NCBI GenBank assembly: GCA_036245525.1
Contig: BTPG01000001.1
Location: forward strand, 222,530,889 to 222,594,888
Direction of reading: 5' to 3'
DNA length: 64,000 bases
From: Semisulcospira habei
Lineage: Eukaryota > Mollusca > Gastropoda > Semisulcospiridae
Shown here: positions 25,801-37,800 of the stretch, piece by piece
Layout of the letters: every line of letters starts with the position of its first letter
Numbering within the stretch: the stretch's first letter is position 1
The notes under the pieces: generated by a model
Told to the model about the DNA's origin: nothing
Databases searched by the model: none
What the model saw: only the letters and a program-made list of their open reading frames with translations
Translations under genes and position numbers: made by a program

Positions 25801-28800
25801 GCATGGAATGTATGCCCCTGCGGACACTACAGTAAAATGTGGCTGTCTTTGCAGGTAGGCAAACGTTCCTGCCTTCCACCATGATGCCGAATGGTGTGCT
25901 GACGAGGTCGCCAAGACCAGCTGTCCACACCGGCTAATCATATGGACCCCCCCTTGGGGGACCTAGATTTAAATTTCCATTCACTGAGTCGGTGGAACAG
26001 TGGATATGTGATACGCCTGCATTTAATTATATGTTTCACATTTCCGGTTTACTTGCTCACAGTAAAGTGAAATAACTCATAGTTTTTGGCTCTCTTGCGA
26101 AGCAAACGTGAGTCTGTTTTGGGCCAGTTGTCGTCCATCCGTCATTTGTGGTAAACTTTAACTTTGGCATTTTCTCAGAGACTATTCAAGCCACAGTCTT
26201 CAAACTTGGCCCAAGGATACTTTGTGGCATGACCTTTCTAAACATACCAATTTGAGTGACCTCTCACAAAGATCAAGGTCATCAGGAAATAGGTAAAAAA
26301 TAGCTATATTATATATTTTGACATAATTTATTTTTTCTCAGATACTATTCACAACTTCAAACCCAAACGTGGTACAAAGATACCTGATGGTAAGACCTTT
26401 CCATGCATACTAATTTGGTTGATCCCTCGGAAAGGTCAAGGGTCACAAGAGCTCAGGAAATAGGTCCAAAATAGCCATATTTTGACAAAAGATGTTTTTT
26501 TATCAAATACTATTCACAACTGTAAACCCAAACTTGCTACAGAGATACCTGATCGTAAGACCTATATATGCATACTAATTTGGATGAACCCACGAAAAGG
26601 TCAAGGGTCACAAGAGCTCAGGAAATAGGTCCAAAATAGCCATATTTTGATAAAAGACATTTTTTCCCAAGTACTATTCACAACTCCAAACCCAAACTTG
26701 CTACAGAGATACCTGATGGTAAGACCTATCTATGCATACTAATTTGGATGACCTCTCGGAAAGGTCAAGGGTCACAAGAGGTCGACAAATGTTTGATAAA
26801 ACTGTAGGTGTTATCAACATTTTTGCTAATTTTTCAATCAAATTTGGCACAAAGGTAGCTGATGATAAGACCTTCCTATGCATACTAATTTAGTCGACTC
26901 ATCGCAAAGGTCATGGGGGTGGACAGATGTGTGGAAAATGCTTACATTTTTAGAAAACATGGATTTGCCAGCCCTTTACTTATTGTCACTAAGGTCACAC
27001 ATATGTAAATCTTTCATACACGTGAGCCATAATGGCTTTGCCTTTCTTGTTCTTTCATACATTTAGCCATTTTGTGTACATGTATATTATTGTCACTCTA
27101 ATTAAAAGCAATCAGTCATTAATTTTCACTTAACTTGGCAGCAGTTACAGTACTACCAGTTAGCGCAAAGTCTTTAGGTTGGTGTCAGCCTCATTTGGCC
27201 AACACGCGACACAGGCGAGCTGAGGCTGATGACGTCTCGAGAACTTTCACAGGACAGTAAGCTTTGACTTTGACAAGAGTGAGGGGACCAAAATTTGTTC
27301 ATTATTGTGTCTGAAGTTCGTTACAAGTGAACTCATTTGTATGGAAAGAATGTAGTTGTGACCTCTGAAAAGAAAATGGTGTTATATACAACATTTATTT
27401 CATCCAACCTAAAAGCCGAGTTAAAAGTAAAGTTGTCTGTGCTCATAGCATGTTACCAACTTTCCACATGTTATTTCACCAGCAAATTGACTACCACCGT
27501 TCTGTCCGAGCCGCCGTGTCTCTGGATGCGTGTATGCCAACTTTCAGGGCCAATTTTGAGTCGTGCTCCTATGAGATTCTGCTCTTCAACACCAGTATGA
27601 GTAAGTGTTTTCTGACCGTTTTTAACGGCATTATTGTGGCGAAAGACTGAATACAACCCAGCTGCAAGAGACACAGATCATCATGAGTCCCCGAAGTTGC
27701 GGGGACTCATGATGACCTGTGCCTCTTGCTGACAACCACTTTGTATCTATGTTCCGCAGACAGTTTCGGCTTTTCGACGTGGAATGAGCAAGGATTTTAG
27801 AAACACAATCTGTCACCAGTGGCAGTGAAGGGATAAACTCTTTCGAGACGTGCCGCATCCGGATTCGCGGTGTAAAGCCGCGAATCCGGATGCGGCACGT
27901 CTCGAAAGAGTTAAACCCCTTGCGCATGCCACCATTGGTACTGAAAACATTACCTTTGGCAGCATGCACGTGGGGGCTAAATCTGACTCGTCAGCAAATA
28001 AAATAAACGACTAGAATATTTATAAAAGACGGTCTTGGGGCTAAATGTCTTGTGTATGGATTTAAAATTATGTGATTCGTAATCATGTGAGGTGCTGAAT
28101 CCATCTTTGCTGAAACACATTTTGGACACATGATGCAAACCTTTCAGGCAGAAAAGGTGGCAAAGCTTTTTAAAACTGATTCTTGAGAGATTAATAGTTC
28201 AATGCAGTGTCAGCATAGGCTCTGATTAGTGTATGTGTAGGATGAGCTGGCTCAGCCACTGGTTCCTTATGTCATTTTTGTGTGCAGATGCCCAATATGA
28301 TTTTCCGCTTTCGGACTTCTTCAGACTGAAGTAAGCCTATACAGTGTCAGAGCTTGTGGGTGTGTGTGTCCCAGTGTACCTTTCTTCCTTTCCCACATTG
28401 TCAGATTTGAACTTGTGTGTGTGCATATGCATGCACACATGAGTTAACTCATATTTAATATGTATTATGTATCCTGATGCTGAATAAAACTGCGTATCCA
28501 TGTGCAGCACATCTCAAATGTGTTAACTTTTTGGCTGTCAGTAGCACTTTTTGTTGAGGCAATTTCTGAAGGAATCACCTCAACAAAATGCTCTACCAAC
28601 ATCCAAAGGGTTGTGTGTGTGGGGGGGGGGGGGAGGGGGGGGGAGGATCTGCTTCATGTCCAATATTGTCTTTTTAGACTCATTCGTTGCCAGCCGCATC
28701 CGGATGCGCGGCATAAGCCGCGCATCCGGATTCAGCTGGTCGCAAATGAGTTAACCTTCTGACCTGGGGCAGGAAGGCCCAAAATCACAGACCAACATAC

Positions 28801-31800
28801 AATGAGAAAATTTCTTCCACAGGACAAATATAAGGAAGCTGGATGCAGACACGGCTTACACAGTGGACCTGGGGATGCGAATTCGGATGGACGGTACCCC
28901 AATTCTGGACGACATGTTTGTGCAAGGGTTCCAGGTTCCGATCCCAATCTGCAGTGACTTTACCTTGCCTGGTATGTCATTTAATTTCATGACTGATGTG
29001 AAAATTCTCATACTAATAGCCTGACAAATGTGTGTGTGTGATGTAACTTGTTTACGATAGGATGCAGGGCTTGAATCCTTTGGCTGTCAGTAGCGCGTTT
29101 TGTCATGATGATTCCTGCAGGAATCATCATGACAAAAATTGATACTGACAGCCAATGGGTTAAATGCTTGCTGTTGCATCATTTCTTTTTTTTTTCTTTT
29201 TTTTTTTTTGTGTGTTTTTTTTTTGTTTTTGTTTTGGTTTTTTTTGTTTTTTTTTGGGGGGGTCATGAAATCTGTTTCAGTTGTAAATGGATTCCCTGTT
29301 TAATTGTCCCACGTATATCTGTTACTTAGCGCATTCACCCACGATAGTTTAAGGGTAGTGCAGATTAGCGCAGCACTTTCTAGGCGCCTTCCAAAGTTGT
29401 GAGAGTCATTATTCAGGAATAAGATTGTTCAAGTCTGGCTTATTGAAGATCATGATTGTTCAAACATCATGGATTTAAAATTTGAGAGAATGGGTCATAC
29501 TAGCAATATGTTTCGCTATTTGTTCGCCCCTGCAGTCACATGCCTCTGGCTGATGGAGGCTAGGTAAATGGATCGAGTCATACGCATTTTGTGTTTAACC
29601 CTCTTAGCCCCAAGGTCCCATTTCCCATATTTTGGAGTTGTCACCTGACAACTATGTACCAGTTGCAGGAGATGGATGGACCATGATAATTCAAGGGTAG
29701 TGCCAGATTAGCTTGGCGCCTGAAGGCGGCAAGCTAATCTGGCACTACCCTTGAATTATGACAGTCCATCCATCTCCTGCGGTAGGATCTTGGGGTTAAA
29801 TGGGTTAAGTTCTGGTTTTTTTTTTTCTGATCTCATGCCTGTTAGTGGGTGCGAGTAAATTAAGAAACAAAGAAAGAAACACATTTGGAAAGGTCGAATA
29901 CAACACTATTTATCGTGTGGTAATTGTCCGTTCTAAGCTTGTTTCTCTTTTTCTTGGGATTTTCTTTGCATATTACATGTTTGGAAGTCGCCGTTTTGGT
30001 CTGAATTTTTATACAAGTAAGGTTAGCAATTTGTAGAGGTTGTATTTTCATGGCGTATCTTTGTGTGTGTGTTTGAAGGCAATGGATCACTACGAGAACT
30101 GGCAGCCGCAGCTGGTGACACTCTGTCTACTGGCGCCGTTCGCTACTTCATGAAAACTCTTAAGCTGGATGTAAGCCCAACATTTTCTTTGCCTTGAGAT
30201 AGACTTTTGTTGGCTGCACAGCATCAGGTCCATTGAGTCAGTCACATGCAGTCAAAGCAGTCGGTCAGTGTTGATGCTGACAGAGATCAGTGATAGCGTG
30301 TACTTCAAAAGGGTGTAAACATGAAGAGATACAAACATGGTAGATAACATTAGTGACACATTCTTTGCACACTGTGAGACGTGTGAATTGTACAACACTG
30401 ACGACGGCCGCAGTGGGCCCGCGCACAGCTGCACACGGGGCCGACTGCGGCCGGCGTGAGCCTGAGGTCCTTTGCTTACCGGGTCTTTTTTCCTTGCAGA
30501 CCATCTTTATTGAGGGCACCTGTGAGCAGGTCGACTTGCAGAAACCAGGTAAGTTTCTGATGTTTTTTTATTTCTGCTGTAATTTTTCGTTGGTGTTGTG
30601 ATATTTCTGTGCTGGCCTGTGATTTTGGACGTTACGGCCTAAAGACGTAAGGTCTAAAATCACAGACCAGCTTACATACACATGCTCAGCAAAGAACAAA
30701 AATCTAGTACTGAATATGTTAGTCAGTTGATGGTTTGTTGTTTGCTTTTTTTGTTTTAAAAGAGACATGCTGTCTTATTTCACAGTCTGCCCGTGGAAGC
30801 TGAACTTCACACGTTTTATCCCAGCATCTTTCAAGGATCACTTGACCTGCGTCATGACCCCAAATTGTCTCGGAATTAAGTGCTGCATCGACTTGGCCAT
30901 CAAGCTACCGTTGATGAAACAGCCGATCGACTACTATGTGCCTTTCCATCTCATGTTTCTGCCATGTGAAAACATGAAGATTGATATGCTGTTTGGGACG
31001 TACACGCGAGTGGAGCAGCTATTGTCTTATGAATTTGGTAAGCCTTTTTATTGCTTTATTTTTAACTGTTAGTTTAATAAGTTTATTGTTTTTTTGGTGT
31101 TTTTTTTTTAATCATGCTTGAAATATTAAATTGTGAAAAATTAAGCAGATATTTGACGCTGGTATTGGTAGGTGATTTCAGACCCGCACACAACTACGTG
31201 AAGATTGCAGTGGTGAAAAATCTTGTTGTAAAACAAATGTGCAATATCATCTCACTAATATTAAATTGGGTGATTGAAACCATTTAACCCCATGGCCACA
31301 TTTCACACATTTTTGTGGTGTCACCCAACAACTACAAGAGATGGATCGACCATGATAATTCAAGGATAGTGCCAGATTAGCTTGGCGCCTGATGGCGCCA
31401 AGCTAATCTGGCATTACCCTTGAATTATCATGGCTGATCCATCTCCTGCTGTAGAGCGTTGGGGCTAAATGTGTTAAACTGGGTGCATGATTTAGTTTTT
31501 GTTTGTTTTACAGGTGCATCAAAGCGACTGCCGATTGGAAAAGGGCAACACAAGGGAGAGGATGCACCCATAGTAATAACGTAAGCATTGTCTTTTTCTT
31601 ATGACAGTTTTTTTTAAACACTTTGCTGCTGTTTTTTTCAAGTGTGGTTGTAAGTCTGAGAATAAGGCTTATGAGAATCTGTGCCTTCTTCTACCATCGG
31701 TTCTTTTGGTGTCCTTAGATTCATTAGGGAAATCATTTGTGTTAAGCGAGGGAAAACTGGAATGTAATACAGATCAATGGCATTGTCCTCAGATTGATCA

Positions 31801-34800
31801 TACCCCTGATCACATGCGTTGCACTACATTTGATCAGGGATATGGTCAATGCAAGGAAACAGCCCACTTTGCATCCAATTCCTCCATACGTCTTACCCCC
31901 TATCCCCCTTACCCCTATTCTGTGTCCAATCCTTACTTTATTCCACTTTCTCTCTTTTCCCCCCTCACCCAACCCCCCCCCCCCCCCATCCTCCTCTCCG
32001 CCACCTCTTTTATCCACCTCCGTCGCATATATGAGGAAGTTAAAAATAACGTCTATTTCAGGTATGCTGTGGATCATTACCGAACCATGGATCCTTATGA
32101 TGAAGGTTTTCTGCTGGATCTGAACCTGGAAATTTGCATCCCGTTTGATGGTGAAAGGATTTGTTTTCCTGACAACAGTGGAATTGATGTACTCAAGGCA
32201 GAAAAAGTACCAGTGTGTAACCCTGCCACTATTGCAGAGCTGAGAAGTAAGTAAACTTTGTGAAAAGTTTTAAAGGACAGCTTACTGTGATAAGTTACAG
32301 CAACTGAACTGAGATACTGAAGTACAGTAAAACCTGCTCTCCAAGCAGACTGGTCGCTCAAAGGAAATGTATTTGTTTCCTTAAAACACATTACGATGAC
32401 ATTACTAATAGGAAATATCTCTCAGCTAGCCCAATTTTAGCCAAAATTCGGTTGTGTACGCATAGTGTACCCATAGTGCAGGGGAGGCAACCCAGGGGTG
32501 ACAACCGCCACCCAGTACCCCGAGTAGCCTCCCGTCCACACCCATCCGGTCACGCGCTTAGCTCACCAGTTTGTTCTCTTAGCTAGCCGTGAACGGTTGT
32601 GTACTTACTCTACTGCGTCTTTGCTGTGTACGGTGTGACCGGTCGTCTTGTGACCTTGGGCTTCCTTACCGTGCGCACTGTGCTAGCCTCGGATTACTGT
32701 GTTCACTGTACTAGCTTGGAGTTTACCTTCGTCGGTGTACGTGTGGGGGCTTCCGCCGGACTTACCGGACTGCCGTGTACGGGGTGACCGGTCGTCTTAT
32801 GACCTTGGGCTTGCTTACCGTGTGCACTGGGCTAGCCTCGGATTACGGTGTTAACTGTGCTACCCTGGACCTTACCTTCCTCGGGGCTTCCTGTGTTCTC
32901 CGCGCTAACCTTGGATTCGGGTTCACGGTGCTGGGGCCTGTTCCGGCTGGTGGTGCGGGGCTTCGCCTCTGCGACACGGTTGGTCCCCTACGGCCTTGGT
33001 CTGGCTCCGGCCCTCCGACATGGTAAGGTAGACCTTCGGTTGTTGCCCGCGACCGGTGCTCAGGGAAGGGAGGTTAGAGCGCCGGGCGACGGCACTGGCC
33101 GTGGAATTGGCATTGTATACGTATTTCGTCAGCACTCGAGTACGCTCGTTGCGTGGCCTCGGAGAGCCACGCTCCCCGCCTCTCACTGTTGTCTATGTTT
33201 TGCAGTTCAAGTCCGCACCTGCCTCGCTGTGGGGACTTCCAGTGGCCGAGTGACTGGCATGCCGTGTGCCTACCCTGTTCCAGCTGTGCCTCCACTCAAC
33301 CGTGCTTGGTCGGCGCCCCTGGCTAGAAGTGCGGTGGTCGCAGTTGGGGCTTCTTTCGCCGTGAACGGCCGTCACCAGTCCGAGGGCAGGCATCGGCTAC
33401 CGCCCCCTCCCCCCCCCCCCCCCCACCAGTTCCGCGGTTGCGACTAGACGTTTTTCCCCGGATGTGGAGACTCGGACTGCACGGGCTACACCAGACGTTA
33501 CTTATTCATGTTGAGCCTGGCCCACAGCGCGCATGCTCGACCAGGCGTCCCTACCCGAGCTTCCCCGGGGATCGTCGCGGCTTCTGGAGTACGGCCCGCC
33601 TAAACATCAGGACAAGTCCAGCACAAACTTACGGCGTCCCTCTCCAAGGTGAGTGGTAAGTACCCTTGGCCGGACGAGACGGCTGGACCCGCTCGTCAGA
33701 TAAAGAGAGTACAACGAGCCTGGCCACAGCGAGATTGCTCACCCCGCCTACCCTCCCGTTGGGGCGGGATACATAGTGATAGGAGTTCCGAGAGGACACC
33801 CGTGCCCCGACCTCGCTCGCGCTCACGGGACCGGCCTCCACAACTCTTGGATCAGATCCAGCACAGCTGTATGGCGTCCCGGCCAAAGTCAGTGACAAGT
33901 ACCTGTAACGCACGCAGACTTGCCCACAGTCGCACGTACAGACTCTCACGCAACAGACGCATACACCGCCACTGACTCAGACGGGCGCATTCATGCGGTA
34001 AAACTCAACACACGGGCTCCCTTTCTAAAGTAACTTTATACAATATAAAAGAAGAATGCTCACAAAACTATCAAGCTATATACATCACTCCTTCCCCACT
34101 ATCACGTCTTAATATCACATACACACACACACAATATCCTTGCTAGGCTAGGTATCAGTTCTCACAGTCTCCAACCGGTTTGATGTTATTGCCTGGTTAC
34201 GTTGGTCCTTCTCACGTCTAGGCGTGCAATTCCGTTGTACGCTCTTTCCTGTCGTCCTGTGTCTTTATCACGCTCGTACTCGTACCGTAGCGCCGTTCTC
34301 GCTTCGACTCGGGTGTCTCGGTCCCGATCGCTTCACTCCCTGAGTGAAGAACTGGAGGGGTGATGACCTCACGTTAGGTCTGGTGACTGACGTCTCGGCG
34401 TCCGTCGCTCCCTCTTTACAAGCACTCTAAACACAACAACAAGGATCCAAAACGTAACGCTTGCTAAACACACAACATATTGGATGACATGAGAAACACT
34501 ACGTAACCTGGCTGATACAAACAACTCACGCTCATTCACACACACGTGCTTCATAACCCGACTACTTCCGTAACACCCACATATCTCTGTCACTATCTTG
34601 AAACAGACTATAGCCTAACACTCTTGCTATACACTACTCTATACACTAGAAAAGATTATGCTTAACCAATCGCGTACTACCTTCCTAGCGACTTAAGCAT
34701 ACACACCTTACATTCCTTTAGTCATCCATCTCGGTACATAACTGTATACCAAAAACACCGGTTACTTCACTGAATTCTAAACCAACATAACTGAACCAAA

Positions 34801-37800
34801 CCGGCCAACACTATACAAACAAATTACTCTTAGCAACGCATACTGTCTTTAACTAAGCAACTATCAATACTACATATATAGAAACATACCTGAATTCTAG
34901 GTTTCAGAGTCTTGGGATACGGGCTAGGTATCTCACACACATCTGTCCAAACTGACAGTCAAGCCCCGTACTAACGTATTTCTGCTCTGACAGACTAAAC
35001 TTTTGCCTACAACTCACTAACGCTCACTAAAAAAACCCGTGTTAAACATGTCTTAAAGATTTCACGTGAATCTCGGCCTCACGGACTATCGGCACAAAAC
35101 AAACCGTTAACAAAAACGTACCGTATATAACCTAATGTGTGAGCACTATGCACGAGCATAGAGCTTCATCACAGTACCCTCGGCTGGACGAGACTGCTCG
35201 ACCTGTGTACGCCCGCTCGCCGATAAAGGAAAATTATTTTATCTAAAAGAGGTATTTATTTTGCGAGTTACTTGCCGAGGACTCTACTACTAGCACCGCC
35301 TGGCCGGAGGAACCTTAGTCGCAGCTCTGGATTGCTATGGGGAACGAACGTCACGCGATTACGTCTCGTGTCCCAGGACTACGGCGGCCACTGTGCCCAC
35401 TCAGGATAAGCCCGCTCACTCCTACGGCGAGTGAAATAAGCCGGCATAGCGCTCGCCTCATCGAGGCACGGCCTACAGCAACCATCGTCGCCTCGTCCGT
35501 TACCACTGGCAGTCCTGACGTTCCCCTCACGGATAAGCCCGCGCACTCCTACGGCGAGTGCAAGAAGCCGGCGTAGCGCCCACATTATCGAGGCCAGGTC
35601 TACAGCGACCATCGTCGCCTCGTCCGTTACCACTGGCAGTCCGGACGTTCCCCTAACGGATAAGCCCGTCACTCATACGGCGAGTGAAATAAGCCGGCAT
35701 AGCGCCCGCCTCATCGAGGCCCGGCCTACAGCGACCCTCGTCACCTCGTCCGTTACCACTGGTTGCCCTGACGTTCCCTCACGGATACACCCGCTCACTC
35801 CTACGGGGAGTGGAATTATCGGCATAGCGCCCGCCTCATCGAGGCCCGGCCTACAGCGATCCTCGTCGCCTCCTCCGTTGACAACTGGCAGTCCTGACGT
35901 TCCCCTCACGGATCAGCCCGCTCACTCCAGCCGGCGGAGTACCCGCCTCACCGAGGCCCGCCTGCAGCGACCTTCGTCGCCTCGTCCTAAACCGCTTGGC
36001 AGACCCGACAGACCGCTCGCCAGGACCTCCATGCGCCCCCGCGCTTCGGACGGCGCCCCGCACGACGGACCGTGATGCGCTGCGCGACTGCAGACGCGGC
36101 CCTCAACCCTCCTCGTCCACTTTGCGCTCGACCACGTCTCGCGCTCAAGGCACACGTCCCGGCACACGGCGCCTCTGCGGATCATCTTGGCTTGACGGTC
36201 TCCGCCAACCACGCTGCGTACCACACCTCGGTCACCGCCATGGCCGCTGCCGCTTTGTGACCTGGTGCATCGGGATGCCTCCTGCGCTCCAGCCTCGACC
36301 TCCCGACCAAATTAGGAAGCAGCTGCGGCAGGCGCCGCGCGGCGGCTCGCTCTGCTAGCCTGGGCACTCGACGCGCCCTCCCTCCCTTGGGACGTCCGCG
36401 GCGTTTACACTTACTCTCCTTCGGTGCTCAAGCTCAAGGTTTGCAACGCGGTCCTGTTCCTCGTGGCTCCGTTCTCCTGGTCCAAGTCGGGGACCTCCGA
36501 CCTCCTGAACCTCGCCACGGGTCCCCCGCTTCGGCTCCTCACCCCACGAACAATGCTCTAGCAACCGCGGAAGGCGCGGTTCCTCCCCTGCGCCAAGCGT
36601 CTCCTCCTCCACACCTGGAGATTGGGCGGCACTCCCTTGCCGCTAGAGGCTTTTCAGTGCGGCAGTGGAAGCTATCGCTACAGCCCGCAGGCCGTCGACC
36701 CTTCGAGTCTACGAGAGAAAGTGGCGATTCCTGTAGTTTGGTGCGACGACCGACACCTCTCACCCACAGATCTGACTGACCCCCAGCTGGCCGAGTTCTT
36801 CCTGGCTTGTCGCCGTGCAGCCCGGGGCCCGATCATCATCAGAGGGTATCTGGCCATGATCGCCGACACGTGCCGCCGTTGGGCCGGCCGGACCCTGGTG
36901 GCTGCAAAGACCTAGCCGACCTGGTGGCACCTCTTGGCCGCCAGCGACCTACCCTCCGCTCGCCGCTTCCGCGATGGGACCTAGCCTGGGTGCTGACGTG
37001 GCGCGGTTGGCCGACGTGACCCGAAAGACTTGCCGGCTTCTGGCCCTCGCCACCGCCTTCAGGGTCCGCGAACTGCACGCGCTCCACACGCCCAGCCTGC
37101 TCGCAGTTCAGAACGGATAGCTCCGTGCTCCTACTGATCGATCCGGCCTTCCTGGCCAAGACCCGGTCGCCTTGGCGGCCACACGGGTGATCACCATTCG
37201 GCCTTTGAGGGAACCAAGCCTGTCACGTGAAACCAGACAGCAGGGCCCAGTGAGAGCCTTACGAATATACCTGCGCCGGACCAAGCCGCTACGCACGGGA
37301 CGCTCCCGCCTATTTCTCCCTCGGTCTCCAGGTAGAACGGACACCTCGGCCCAGACGGTATACTCCGACTCCGATGGGTGATACGCTCCGCCTACCACAA
37401 CCTCTCCCCTGACGCTACTAGGCGTATGAACGTCAGGGAGCTCGAGGTTAGAGCCATGGCCGCAAGCCCCGCCTTCGGCCGCTGCAGCGCCGTCATAGAC
37501 TTGGTCGCGGCCGTGGACCGGCGAGCAGATGTGACCTCCGACCGGTTCTACCTCAGGGACCGCTCCGGCCGGCGAGATAATGTATCGCTGGTGGGAGACT
37601 TCGCCGTGGCGCAACACTCCCTCCCGGCACCCCTGGTGCCGTGGGTGGCTCTTAGCTAAAATTGTCCGGAGGTTGCCCCGGGGAAGGCGGGTCTCATTAG
37701 CAGTATTCAGGGGTTAGGGGCTTTACGCGGCACCCTCCTCCTATTCACTATTCTTCCTATAAGTAATGTCATCGGAAATGTGTTTTGAGGAAACAAATGA

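Larger units (their letters stand above)
33206..36300 (+). pseudogene. DIRS copy 3 gag with tandem repeats and nested LTR
   Basis: The Cys/His block is present but frameshifted. Two diverged repeat units lie near 33600-33900, a solo LTR at 33904-35173, and five units of about 126 bases (42 codons) at 35400-35960. The capsid-like end (VTAMAAAAL near 36235) matches copies 1 and 2 and then the sequence jumps to recombinase. Confidence 0.7.

Noticed and set aside
33904..35173. The AT-rich block as an independent gene or a host exon region
   Set aside because: No coding capacity. TG...CA ends and a 5-base duplication show that it is a solo LTR.
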